A stretch of DNA of 64,000 nt from Gymnopus androsaceus JB14 (GCA_009733575.1 ML769406.1:45979-109978), one strand, 5' to 3'; positions 43,718-54,691 are shown, counted from the stretch's first letter. Program-made: numbers and translations. The notes: a model not told the origin generated them from the sequence alone.

Positions 43718-44765
43718 ATGTCCAACAATGGTATTGCAGCGATACATTGGTTCGATGGTGAGTAGATTTTATGATTCACTAGGTCATTGTCGAGTAAACA
43801 TTTTGATCAAGGCGACAACATACGGATCCGTGTCTACTTTCAGATGGATGATAACGATGTGTACGAGCTCTCCTGGGACGGCCCTGACGGAAAATGGTAC
43901 CGCGGCAACGATGGAAACGGCATATGCTCCGCCCGCCCCAACACTTCCCTCGCCGCGACAGTAGGCCCAAACTCGTCAGGCGCCCTCGTTATACACCTCT
44001 TCTATATCGGCACAGACCATACCGTCAAAAATTATCTCCAAACCAACGGCGGCATCTGGTCACTGGGGTACTCCATCGAGTCTGAGAGCGTCCATAGTAA
44101 CAGCGGCCTTGCAGCAGTAGAGTGGACCAACAGCCGTGACCAGAAATCCACACGATATCACACGCATATATTTCCAGAATATGCAAGGCCACATCCGTGA
44201 AAAGGGGACGAGTGACGGACCTTATAAAGTGTGGAGGTGGGGTGGAGAATTCGATGACGTCAAGCCCGGCTCGCAGTTTGCAGTCTTGAACTCCATGCCG
44301 GAAACAGAAAAAGTTGATACCTTCCTCCATCTCTTTTTCTACAACGCAGATAATGCGATCGTCCATAGCACTTCCGACGGCGGGGGTAGCTGGGAATTTA
44401 GCGAGGAGATCGTTCCTGCCAGTCAGGCGATGAATGGCGGCGGGCTCGCAGCTGTCTCTTGGCATGCAATAACATCGTACTACGAGATGAGAGTTTATTT
44501 CCCAGACTCATCTGGGAAGGTTGTGGAGTTGAATTATCACTCGAAATCGGGGTGGTTGGATCATGCTACTCCGCCAAGGCACACAATGGACTCGAATACC
44601 AGCCCACTCACGGCACATGCATACAGAATCTCTGACGGCAAGTCTAACAGCCTCCAAGCGGCCTTCATTTGGAGGTGTATATGAAGGATGGGGAGAAGAC
44701 TTTGGAAGAGATGTATTGGGTGTCAGGTTGGCATAACCTGCAGCATATCCTATGGCCCTAATGCT
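43718..44765 (+). pseudogene. Fungal fucose-specific lectin-type protein (PF07938), frameshifted
   Basis: AAL/AFL-type six-bladed beta-propeller lectins bind fucosylated glycans. Exon 1 (43718-43757) gives MSNNGIAAIHWFD. A 54-base intron to 43811 joins to DNIRIRVYFQMDDNDVYEL, the first blade with the usual RVYFQ and W motifs. Blade motifs repeat: IHLFYIG, ITRIYFQNMQG, LHLFFYNAD, MRVYFPDSSG, and WYRGND / WSLGYS / WEFSEE tryptophan sites. The frame changes once near 44130 (EWTNSR.. versus NPHDITRIYF) and again near 44675 before the terminal WVSGWHNLQ. Without these two one-base changes the product would have the ~310-residue family length. It may be a pseudogene or a sequencing artefact. There is no signal peptide. 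Confidence 0.8.
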
Positions 44766-44916
44766 GCTAACAAAGAAGGCCATGACGTGCATCATTCTGT
44801 TCATCATGGTTATAGTTTGAACTTGGTGGAAGTAATTAGTGATGTATATTCAACATGTACTTACTGATATAATGATGGCTGATCTTTTCCGCTACCTCAG
44901 AGCTAGCTCTCAGCAT

Positions 44917-45300
44917 TCATCGGAAAGAGCCGTCGTATCCGTTGCACGTTTCAGCAGTGCGGTCATCCAGCACTTGCGAGTAAGGGATAGATCCGGCTGC
45001 GTTGACATTCATGTTACTGTGGTCCAAAAGTGGTCCAAAAGATTTCCAGCTTCGTCTTTCGGTCGTGGCACGAAGCCAAGAAGTGAAGAGACGAGAGATA
45101 AGCGACAAAGGTCCTGACTTCTCCAGTGTTAAAAATAGCGAAACAGAATAATGGTCGATAGATGGAATCGAGCCGAAATGGATTGACATACAGCATCTCG
45201 TCGAGCGACGGCAGGGCGGCCAAATGGCTTTGACGCTGCAGGCGCAGAAGATAAGGGTGCCGAAGCCAGAGATGAACGGCGAGAGGAAGAGGTTGGCTTA
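44917..45300 (-). CDS. Short hypothetical frame downstream of the lectin gene
   Basis: Counterpart of 39188-39496; shares IYRPLFCFAIFNTGEVRTFV and LHFLASCHDR. Two overlapping frames carry pieces, so it is probably decayed or non-coding. No family recognised. Confidence 0.18.
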
Positions 45301-45589
45301 GGGACTTTTTCTTCCCATTTGGAGTTGTTTTGAATCAGATTGTAACCGACTTGGACTGCGAGAGAGGAGCCAATGTCACGGCCGTGGAAATAAAAGCGCC
45401 TTGGACCCTCAATTAAGCATGATTTTCAATTGAATTATAGCAGAAAGGTTTAGAGAAGCTTACTTAGAATGAGTCGCCTTTGGAGAAGAAGAACGAAAAC
45501 GGACGAAAACCACAGCTTTGACATCCACGTGATGGGCAGACCAAAGCGCCTAATATTATTATTCAATTTCTCTTTCTCGACCATGTCAG

Positions 45590-47556
45590 ATACTAGTCCA
45601 CATCCCATCCTTGCTTACCTCGCAGAAAAACGGGTCCGCTTCCAGATATACGTCGGATATGAGCGATAGCCCTAATGCAATCAAGATCGCCAAAAATCCA
45701 AAGATTTGCAACGCTCAGATAGTATTGCCTGCGAACCATTCACATCTTTTACTATCACTTCTAACAGTGAACCATTCGGGACTCTAAAGGACGAAATGTC
45801 TTTGGAATCCAAATTTGGAGGAAATTCTCAAAGTCGCAAAGGAAAATCAGTCTAGATTCGGACGCGGAGAGGAAAGTGTTTTGGCTCTCGAGTATCGGAA
45901 TGGATTTGAGATTCCAGGCAGGGATATCGCTTCCAACGATAGTGATGATATTCATGAATATCGTCCCGTCATTTGGGCCATGGGACACCTTTCGTTGGGA
46001 AGCGTCGAGTTACGTCTCTGAAGCTCTACAAATTGGCTGTCTATATGGAAGGTGGTCATTTTGACTGGCAAAGAGACACTACTCACGGAGATAATCATCA
46101 TGGAACGTTTCTTATCTGTCTTAACACCTCCTGGGAAGGTGGAGAGCTTTCCCTTCACCACAGGGGTGTTGAGACTAGTCATCACCAAAAGGGCGCCAAA
46201 GTGACAATGTATTAAGACTCTAATAGAATGCTCTAAAAGGTACTTCGGGGGGTCAGAATTCCTCAGAACTGGGCTACAGCATGCTTAAAATGCCATCGAA
46301 CAAGTCCTGGGAAATAGGACTAGAATATAACGCTTTGAAATGGTTGTCAGAGAATATAACGCGAACATAACACGAATATAACATCAATACAACGCGTATC
46401 AGGTGAATTATGACACCGTACCAATATAGATGGTCTCGTAGGACGCGTTATCTGGTGTTACACTGCATTTCAAGGAAAATAATATGATTTTACTTCGATC
46501 ATCATGCAAGATGTAATATTATGGACCATTATTCAAAGTTCCACCGCATAAAAGAGCATTAAAGCAGAATATATCTGGGCCTATGTATTATACATGGGTC
46601 TAACACAGATTCAATGATATTTTTTTGTATCGCAGTACTGTCATTTGGCTACGGTATAAGCAGGCGGGATTTGGGAAGTCAATTACACTTTCGGCTTTTC
46701 ATCCGGCACTTCAGCTGCCTTCCCACACTCACTTCCCGTCTTCCCCGTTCATCGTCGCTGTTCACCTAACGCCTACTGCTTGCTGCATGTGCTACATTTC
46801 GCTGCTCTGGACTTGTCCACCAATTTTCCGCTACCTTCAACGATATGCTTACCGAGCTATGGGGAGAATGGAGCGTGATTTTTAGGGTGGAGTGGAATGC
46901 GAAGCTGAGTCAGAAGGGTTTCCAGTGCGTTCTGCGGCTGCTCTCTTGAGTCTTGGTTAACTAACTTACGGGATCCTTTTTCTCATTCCTCCAATGCTAG
47001 CTTCCAAGCCCCTTGTGCTGGTCAAGTGCTCATTCATGTGCTGCCTTGAGTTAATACCAACGTGCTTATGAAGTTGTTAATTAACAGCTGGAATAGGTGT
47101 TGGTATTATACCTAGTAGCTGTTTTTGAGTGTTCAACTAGTGTCAATCAAATGTAGTACATTTGATATGCAGCCTGTGAACATGGTCCCGGAAGAAAACC
47201 AGGGATCGAGGCTGTAGCTTTCTATACCGACGTGGAGCGCAAAGTAAACCCTGTCACTCAAGGAGTTCGAATTGTTTTCCAATACAATGTTTATCTGGGA
47301 GAAGATGTTGATATGGTTGATGAAGATGAGGTAGGTGAAGATGAGGAAGACGAAGATCCTTTCCAGCATCTTATCCCAAATTTTGATAGTTATGATTCGG
47401 AAATAGCCATCCTAAAGAACAACGATGAAGCACTGGATCGTCTTATCGGGACTCTGAAAGATGCTCTTTCCTCAGAGCTCCAGTTACGCGAAGTTGGCTT
47501 TCCATTACGACATCTCTACCGCCAACAGAGTATCCTTCCTCAATACCTAAAAGGCG
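45590..47556 (+). pseudogene. 2OG-Fe(II) oxygenase-like gene, copy 2, split by an insertion and truncated
   Basis: The N-terminal part has frame breaks. A clear core at ~46020-46175 reads LYKLAVYMEGGHFDWQRDTT, HGDNHHGTFLICLN, then EGGELSLHHRGVE. After the insertion (46179-47135) it continues IEAVAFYTDVERKVNPVTQG, VRIVFQYNVYLGED, an acidic run and VGFPLRHLYRQQSILPQYLK. The order fits fungal prolyl-4-hydroxylase-like 2OG oxygenases. In active relatives the iron ligands sit in an HxD before the T and in an EHxV-type motif after FYxD; here these positions appear as QRD and ERKV, so the protein would probably lack iron binding even if repaired. That alignment is by eye. The C-terminus is cut off by the P450 junction. 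Confidence 0.68.
46179..47135. mobile_element. ~957-base insertion in the 2OG gene, copy 2
   Basis: Same insertion as 40331-41286, at the same codon, flanked by ACTAG at 46174-46178 and 47136-47140. It therefore predates the duplication of this gene. The minus strand begins TGAACACTC; the other end carries a TGGCGCC primer-site-like word. LTR-type origin is inferred only. Confidence 0.6.
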
Positions 47557-50219
47557 TCGACGCATTGATCTGGAGTCCTCTCCTATTTCATTCTCTTTTA
47601 ACCTTGTGGCGACGGTTCTTTGTCTCGTGGCAATGTTTGGCTTTCTCATAAGACCCGTAAACACTATCCTCCAGGCCCTCCAAGACGCCCTTTCATTGGG
47701 AATGCGCTTCAAATGCCTTCTTTGGTTGACTGGCGCAAGTTCATGGAATGGGCGGCACAGTTCGGTACATACCAAACTAATTGACTGATCCAAGTAGATC
47801 TAACGCAAACATTAGGAGAAATAACCTATCTCGAAGCACTGGGACAGCCTATAGTGGTACTCAACTCTTCTCGCGTTTGTCTTGATTTACTTGTAAAACG
47901 ATCTGGAAACTATTCCGACCGACCTCATATGGTCTGTTCTTAATATTTCTTGCGAGTTGGACTTGCTAATCAACGTGAACATAGGAAATGGTTAGCCTGT
48001 GCGCAATCGCTGTTAATCTGTATGCATCGAACGGAATAACCTAATGTGATTTCTGTTCAGCTTTGGCTATGACAACTCGTTCGCTATCTCAAAATATAAC
48101 GATGAATGGAGACTTCAACGGAAAATTATGGCTCACAATTTCAGTTCCTCCGTTGTTCCGCGATACCACACCCCTCAAGAGCTTGGTGCAAGGAAGTTGG
48201 CTTTGGATCTCATACAAAATGACGGCGGTGAAAATCTGCAGGCCAACATTAAATTGTGCGTGCGTTTATCAAAGACACTTCAAACCGCAGGAGTTAAATC
48301 TGTATAGGAGTGTCGGTGCACTCGTTATGCGTGCAGTTTATGGATACGACGTGGCCAGCTCCAGCGACGAGTTTTTATCTCTTGGTTTTCAGCTGATGGA
48401 AAACCTTGGCCGGGCCTTCAAACCAGAAAGCTTTCTTGTTAATTTCATCCCTCAACGTAAATTGGCGATCAATTCCTATAAGTTTCCTACGTCGTCGATT
48501 ACTGACATTCATCCCTCCCAGTAAAACATATGCCCGAATGGATACCGGGATCCGGGTTCTTGCAAGTTGTTAAGAAGTACAAAGCACAGCTCGAAGAAAC
48601 AACATCCAAGCCTTTTCTATGGTCCAAAAGCAATATGGTACGTACTTGAATGCTGGACGGTCTCCCATCCCTTCGAACACTAAATGCCACGCAGACCAGT
48701 AATCTTAGTTATCATCCGAATCTGTGTATGAATGCCATCTCAAAGACCCTTACTGATGCCGAAGAAAAAAGAGTTGCTCTTGCAGCTGCAAATGCTCTTG
48801 GCGGAGGCTTAGAGACGGTTAGTAAGAGTGTCTACCATGCTAGCTAGCATACGTTGATACCCCAATTCAGAACTTGTCGTCGCTGTTGATGTTCTTCCTG
48901 GCTATGATCTTGAATCCGTCCATTCAACAACGCGCGCAAGAGGAGATTGACCGAGTTATAGGTCATGAAAAGCTACCAGAGGTTGCTGATACAGCTGCAC
49001 TCCCGTATGTTCGCAGTATCATTACCGAAACTCTGCGTTGGTGTCCTGCTTTGCCATTTGGTTTGCCTCCTTAAATGCTGTTGATACGTCGGCTTGAATT
49101 TTTAATTTTTTTTCGTGTAGGTATAGCGCGCGCGGCTTCCGCAGATGATATCTACGAGGGACAATTCATCCCGAAAGGATCGTTTGTCATACCTAATATC
49201 TGGTAACATTCTAGTACTTACTTCATCAACTCGCGCTCATTGCATTTCACTGTCAGGGAGATTTTCCATGACCCAGAAATATTTTCTGATCCCATGTCAT
49301 TCAACCCCGACCGGTTTTGAAGGCTCTGACCTCAAGATGGCTGCAGTAAACGACATTGTATTCGGATTTGGCCGACGAATGTGTCCAGGAATGTACTTCT
49401 CGCAAGGAGCCTTGTTTGCAATCGTGTCGACTGTTCTCGCTACCTGCAATATTCTTCCTGCTCTCGACAGTAATGGAAAAGAAATAATGCCACAGACGTT
49501 GTCCACATACAATGCAGTCGTGTAAGCCAAACTCTCTGGCTGACTCATACATATTCAATCTCTCTTTCTCTAGCCTTCCGGAGCCTTTCAAATGTTGTAT
49601 TCAGTCTCGAACGCAGAAAAGCATGGACACCCTAAGCCAGTACCTGCACGAATGAGTTATACCATTAGCTCCCTTTCCATTTTTTCCCCATCTACATATC
49701 TATATTTGAGTCTGTGTCATGATCGACTTTTGCTGGAGAAACTTTGTAGCAGTTGAACATTGACAGCTGTTTCGAAAAACGGAGGCCAGCCCGGGAAAAA
49801 CTTAAGTTGATCGCCGAGGCTGGCACATCAGCGCTTCAGCATTAGCGCTCTGCCATGGTCTTCGCCAGCTGTTCTCCTTGAAGTCTCCTTCGCTTCTCTT
49901 ACATGGGCAATAACTATCGCAACACATAACCCGGGAAGAAGCTTCTTTTTTGCCAGTGGGAGCTTGAGGTGCAGCGGAAGCTGGATGGGCACGGTATTGC
50001 AGCGGAATTAGAGGCTGGGCATGGAAGCGAGGATTTGCAAAGAGCGTATTGCATGCCCGCGATAGCAAGTTGTTGATTGGAACATGTCACCATTAGACTT
50101 GAATCGAGTTTTCACGACTACCACAGATGCTCTCTCCGCTGGAAATTGCTTATCGTGCCAGAATCGCTCTCATGAATGCCCACGTAACAAAGTTCATCTT
50201 AAGCTTCAAGCTTTCAGGC
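47337..50219 (+). repeat. 2.88-kb duplicated block, copy 2
   Basis: Identical, as far as compared, to 35693-38575 (offset 11,644). Here the block is continuous on its left with the rest of the 2OG-like gene, so this is probably the source arrangement and copy 1 the derived one. On the right it leaves module U at CTTTCAGGC into unrelated sequence (AGTTCTCCTGG). Confidence 0.85.
47557..49655 (+). pseudogene. Cytochrome P450, copy 2 (frameshifted)
   Basis: Same exons and motifs as copy 1: anchor ATVLCLVAMFGFLI, hinge KTRKHYPPGPPRRPF, ALGGGLET, ETLRW, NPDRF, FGFGRRMCPG (Cys near 49384), last exon ending SMDTLSQYLHE. It carries the same frame break before the hinge and the same extra T after NPDRF (~49316). 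The original N-terminus is uncertain: the frame upstream is the 2OG fragment (..KGVDALIW), so the P450 start codon may have been lost at the junction. The subfamily cannot be assigned. Confidence 0.85.
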
Positions 50220-50492
50220 AGTTCTCCTGGATACACGGATATCTCTTCTTACGTTCCATCCTTGTAGTCTCCTGCACGCTATACTCTTTTCCACAAAAGG
50301 AATCTTGAAGAAAGGTTAGATTTAGTCAGAGGGCATTTGGAGTGGCACCAAAACAGTGAGTTTTCATCTGTTACTCTGGTCGTTTCAATCGCTTAAAAGA
50401 AAACTACAAAGTCTTCTTGTTCAGCGCGCGACCAAATGCTTCGCGACTAGCGGCTGAATGAAGGAGCAGTGGCCACAGCTCCCGTGAAGTCT

Positions 50493-50520
50493 AGCAAGCT
50501 ATTAAATTTAATAGCTTGCT
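50493..50520. other. 28-base perfect palindrome
   Basis: AGCAAGCTATTAAA followed by its exact reverse complement, with no spacer. It lies in a gene-free stretch. It could be a protein-binding dyad, a recombination scar or a cruciform-prone site; no coding context helps decide. Confidence 0.8.
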
Positions 50521-51514
50521 CTAGTTAGTAACATTACAGACAGACGCGTCCGCTCAATTCTCATGACTTTCTAGGACCAAGCGCGGCCGAACGTTCAGGA
50601 TCCTGTGGCGCTGTCAGAGCTCACCGCTCAAGTCGCTCTTCATCCGGCTCTATCAATTCTTGCTTGATACGGTTGAGCCAAGTATCGTATGTCCTTACGG
50701 CCTCTGTTGAGATGGGACCTCATGTGCATGTTCAGGTTCTGTTAGACGACGTTTAGGAGAGTATCATCGCAGTTGCATTCGAGTTCTGGTAAGAGATAAG
50801 TATGTATACGTTATAAAAAGCTCCGTCGTGACGTTCAAAATTAACTTTATACTCTTTCAGAAGTCTTTTTAAATAAGCTTGGATGTTTCTTGACAGTCGC
50901 GTCGAGCTGAAATACGCTGAGCCAGCCGCGTCGCGAGGTCCCTGTACCGAGAACAGGCTTGAGGCTGCTTTATCCTTGGAAAGAAGCTTGGAGGTTTCTT
51001 GGAAGCTGTTCATCTCAGTACTTCGGGAAAGTCTGGCAGCGGAAAGATCAAATCGCTTAGTTCGCTTTCCTGCATCAAACTGTTACTCCACGAAAAGGTA
51101 CGCACCTCGATTTTTGCGTGTACACATGTAGAGCGAGCTTTGAATCTCTGTGGAACGTCGTGTTAGCTGGCAACCAACTGGAACCAATCTTGTTTGAACC
51201 CTGTCTACTAGAAAGTCCAAATTCCAATGGCCTTGAGGCCTTCGAGGGAGTGTCGCTATGCCGATTTGGTGCCTGTTCGACAAGAATTATATAAATCCGA
51301 TCAAACAGTTAGCGCCTGGTTGGTATAAAGATACACCAGCTATCGAACGGTGCCAAGATAATTGCCCCTTCCCGTTCGCCTCCTTTTCTCTGTCTCAAAA
51401 CCTCCTACCCCGTATCCTCCACTTTTAGGAGACGGTCCACCTTCTTTTCTCCCTCCTTAACCCACGCCAGTCTCCTCTCTCTACCCTCTCCCGACCCTAT
51501 CTTCTTCAGACACT
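50521..51514. other. Upstream region of LPMO paralog 2
   Basis: No gene recognised. TATATAAA at ~51286-51293 and TATAAAG at ~51320 are candidate core promoter elements, followed by a long pyrimidine-rich tract (51360-51510) just before the ATG, typical of highly expressed fungal genes. Confidence 0.45.
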
Positions 51515-53765
51515 ATGCGCTCTGCTGTAATTGGGTTAGCCGTTGGCTTATGGGCTGCCACCGCAAACGCCCACTTGGCCGTATTTACCCCAGGAATGTG
51601 GTGTGCAAATGTGCGTGGCTCGTTTGGTCTTTTCCTTTGCTGCTGTTGATTTCTTTTTTCTTTGAACAGGGTACAGACGGAAACAACCCCAACTCTGATG
51701 ACCCTGTCACTCCTTTGTATGAGCTCGAACAGGCCCAGTGGTGGTGTGCGTGACTTTTAATTTTCCGATGCACGTTTCACTCACGTATCATCCAAACAGT
51801 CCACGCAGATAACGGTGTAAGTCCCGTATCAGATTGATATTAACCTCGGTTTTCAATGACGGTTGTTTACAGTGCGCTAATGCACCCCCGAAAGATGGAG
51901 ATATACTCGAATTGTGCGCGCTAACTTATCCCTACTTTTCGCGGCAGAACTGATCACCATTCCTACAGGCCCGCTGGCCAAACCATTACCCTTGAAATTG
52001 CGACCAACCAAGGCTACACCACAATGTCATTCGACGGAGAGTTCAGCAGTGACTGGCCCGATGGTGGAACATACCCTTCTGATTATGTATGCCTATCACC
52101 ATGTCCCCAATCCTCTCAATTAAATGTCTTCCTTCAGAACGTTCCATCTTGCATTACCTCTCCCAACAGTCAGTCTAGGCTCTATCTCGACATCCTTTAG
52201 GTTCTAATCATTCCTATTACATTATGCAGTGCACACCCAGAACCAGTCCATGGCAGCAGGAACTGCGCTCGCTATCGCTTATGTTGTACGCGCGCATCTC
52301 GACTCGTGCGAACTGCTAAACCTAAACTGATTTCCTATGTTTCTTAGTCTGACATCGCTGACGTTACACCCGAGAACCTTGTTGTCTTTTCCGTAACATA
52401 CAAGTGTGTAATAACCTTTCAACTTGAAAATTCATGCTGACGCCTCCTTATAGCACTCCTTGGTTGCGCCTAACTGATTATGAGATCCCTGCTGATATGC
52501 CCGCATGCCCTGAAGGAGGATGTATCTGTGGTGTAAGTGCCCTCTCTGCTAATCTCGTTCAAGACTGATTGTTAATCAACTTTTCAGTGGGGTTGGGTAC
52601 GTCTCAAGATCGGTGAAGAGTATGCCAAGACTAATCGTCCTTCTCCACGATCCTTTTTAGATTCCCAACGCGTGAGTACTCCGCAGTTACTGCATGCACC
52701 CTTTATGTCTAACTCTTCCACTTTTTAGTTGTGGACAGTCAAACATCTATCATGAAGCAATCCGATGCAACGTAACCGGAGCCACGAGCACTACCCCCGT
52801 CGGAACCCCTCAGGCCCCTGTGTGGTGCGAAGACGATCCCAGCGCGTGTGTTACTGGCCCGAAGCAGATGCTGTACTGGCATCAAGCATCCGGCAACAAC
52901 ATTGAGGTGGACGGGAACGATTTGGCTGGAGAACTCAAAAGCCCAGCGTACAATGCCAAATGTGGTTTCTCTCATGGTGAGTTCAAGACAATACTTTTAC
53001 AGAGATGCACCGCTCATCGGGATTTTTATTCACTTGTCAGGAGCCCAAAACGACATTTTTACTGGATCTGGCACAGATTCATCTTCGTCATCTTCGTCAT
53101 CTTCGTCATCGACTACCTCTGAGACAACGTCCTCTGATGTGTCCTCGTCAACTGCCTCTGAGACGTCGTCTTCTGACGCGTCCTCGTCGACTGCCACTGA
53201 GACATCGTCTTCGGACGCGTCTTCGTCCACTGAGACTTCGTCTTCTGACGCGTCTTCATCGACTGCCTCTGAGTCGTCTTCCGACGCGTCTTCGTCGACT
53301 GCCACTGAGACTTCGTCTTCTGATGCGTCCTCATCGACTGCCACTGAGACTTCGTCTTCTGACGCGTCCTCGTCGACTGCCACTGAGACTTCGTCCTCTG
53401 ACGCGTCCTCATCGACTGCCACCGAGACGTCGCCTTCTGACGCGTCATCCTCGTCGCCCACAAGCTCAGACAGCTCATCCGACAGTGGTTCTTCTACCGA
53501 AACTAGTTCTTCCGACACTAGTTCTTCTACTGACACTGGTTCTTCTACCGATACCTGGACTTCCACCGCTGATGCTACCACATCGAGCGGTTATGAAGAA
53601 GTTGCATATACAGCAACAACGACTTCCGCAACCGTCTCCTCTACTGCTTCCCGTAAATGCAAACCTAGGCCATCCGCCGATAGGCGTGCGCTGCGTAGGG
53701 ATACGCACAAAGCGGCATCCGCCCACCGCCGAAAGGCCCACCACAGACGTCTAGATTTTGATTAG
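51515..53765 (+). CDS. AA14-type LPMO with a Ser/Asp/Thr-rich tail, paralog 2
   Basis: Secreted copper oxygenase, ~520 residues, with a ~260-residue catalytic module. The ATG at 51515 gives signal peptide [19 protein letters not shown], cleaved before His1 of [17 protein letters not shown] introns join [34 protein letters not shown], the His-bearing [50 protein letters not shown] and [15 protein letters not shown], then GAQNDIF, as in characterised AA14 proteins. From ~53080 a ~200-residue low-complexity tail of [16 protein letters not shown] repeats follows, ending in a basic segment ([14 protein letters not shown]) resembling paralog 1's end. The tail may be a glycosylated linker or wall anchor; no GPI signal is seen. 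No frame lesion noted. Confidence 0.83.
53125..53455 (+). repeat. Coding minisatellite in the LPMO tail
   Basis: About eight units of 33-39 bases (GCGTCCTCGTCGACTGCCACTGAGACTTCGTCTTCTGAC and variants) encode [13 protein letters not shown]. Just before it is a 9-base repeat (TCATCTTCG). Unit variation is mostly at third positions, suggesting selection on the protein. All changes keep the frame. Confidence 0.8.
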
Positions 53766-54588
53766 ATGCTCCGAAATAGACGGTTCGTAACGACGCTTAG
53801 ACCGTGCGCTTTTGCGTGCCAGCACGCAGCAACAACAAAATCCCCCGCTCTTTAACTGATGATATCCCTCGTTTACATGCCTTCTCGTCACTCTTTCTGT
53901 TTGTTCATTTACTTGCTCGTTGCTTGTATTGCTTGTCCTTTTGATGTTGTCGCTTCTCCTCATGCTTCGCTCTTTGCCTCTCTATCCTATTCAACACATC
54001 TATGACACGCACACATTCAACGTGCAATCCGCTACCCAACAACAGTTATGAATCTTTTCCTGTATCTTATCTGCGTTCTTATTTATACTCCTTGACTCTT
54101 CGTTCTTTTTCCATTTCGGATTCATGGCGGAGATTGATACCATTATCCTTCCTCTTTGCTCCTCTTGTTGCTGGTTACAATAAGTACAGTTTCCGTGGAG
54201 TACCCAGGGGTTCATGGGGGGTAGTGCTAGTCGAGGCTGGTTGGTGTTCTACGTGCTGCGTGCAGCCGTAAACCGTGGATCCGTCTGCTTGTCTGCTCTT
54301 TGGCTTGGTCTGTTATATTTTCTTCGTGTGTATCATGTTTGTCTGAAAAGCTTGTCTTCCCTTGCTTGCGAGGCTGGATGGCTTGGTGTTTAGATATATA
54401 ATATATCTTTCCTGTTTATACAACTACTTCGAGATTGCTATTCGTATACCCTTGTTGCATATTGTGCAGTTCTTACAAGAATTCTCTGATCTTTTAGATT
54501 CAAGCCCTTGGTTGTAGGCTATTCAAAGGTTGACTACGACTTCAACCCCTCTGCCTTCAACCTCAACTTCAATATAAACTCAGTTGAT
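53766..54588. other. 3' region of LPMO paralog 2
   Basis: No gene recognised; pyrimidine-rich on the plus strand to ~54150, then mixed sequence. The 3' UTR and terminator of the LPMO gene must lie in the first few hundred bases, but no precise signal can be named. Confidence 0.4.
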
Positions 54589-54691
54589 CACCTAAGTGGC
54601 GGTTCAACTAAGTACTTTGCCTGTTAGTTCAATAAACTAGGGAAAGTAACTAGGTGATAAGTAAAAGAGTCACCTAAGTAGCGGTTCAATT
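54589..54691. repeat. Short direct repeat pair
   Basis: TCACCTAAGTGGCGGTTCAACT near 54588 recurs as TCACCTAAGTAGCGGTTCAATT near 54670, about 81 bases apart. The intervening sequence repeats TAACTAGG/AACTAGGG words. Possible transposon footprint; purpose unknown. Confidence 0.6.

Noticed and set aside
53030..53581. 183-codon antisense frame opposite the LPMO tail
   Set aside because: It is the mirror of the Ser/Asp/Thr-coding minisatellite; the Asp/Glu/Val-rich product is a by-product of the repeat and the splice-supported gene is on the plus strand.
53005..53754. 249-codon Arg/Leu/Pro-rich plus-strand frame over the LPMO tail
   Set aside because: Shifted reading of the same repeat; the in-frame tail joins the LPMO catalytic exons and ends with a basic tail like the one in paralog 1.
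30616..53765. A secondary-metabolite biosynthetic cluster (P450, 2OG oxygenase, nearby FAD monooxygenase)
   Set aside because: No polyketide, peptide or terpene synthase is present, and the P450 and oxygenase are broken; shared location is better explained by duplication of a variable region.
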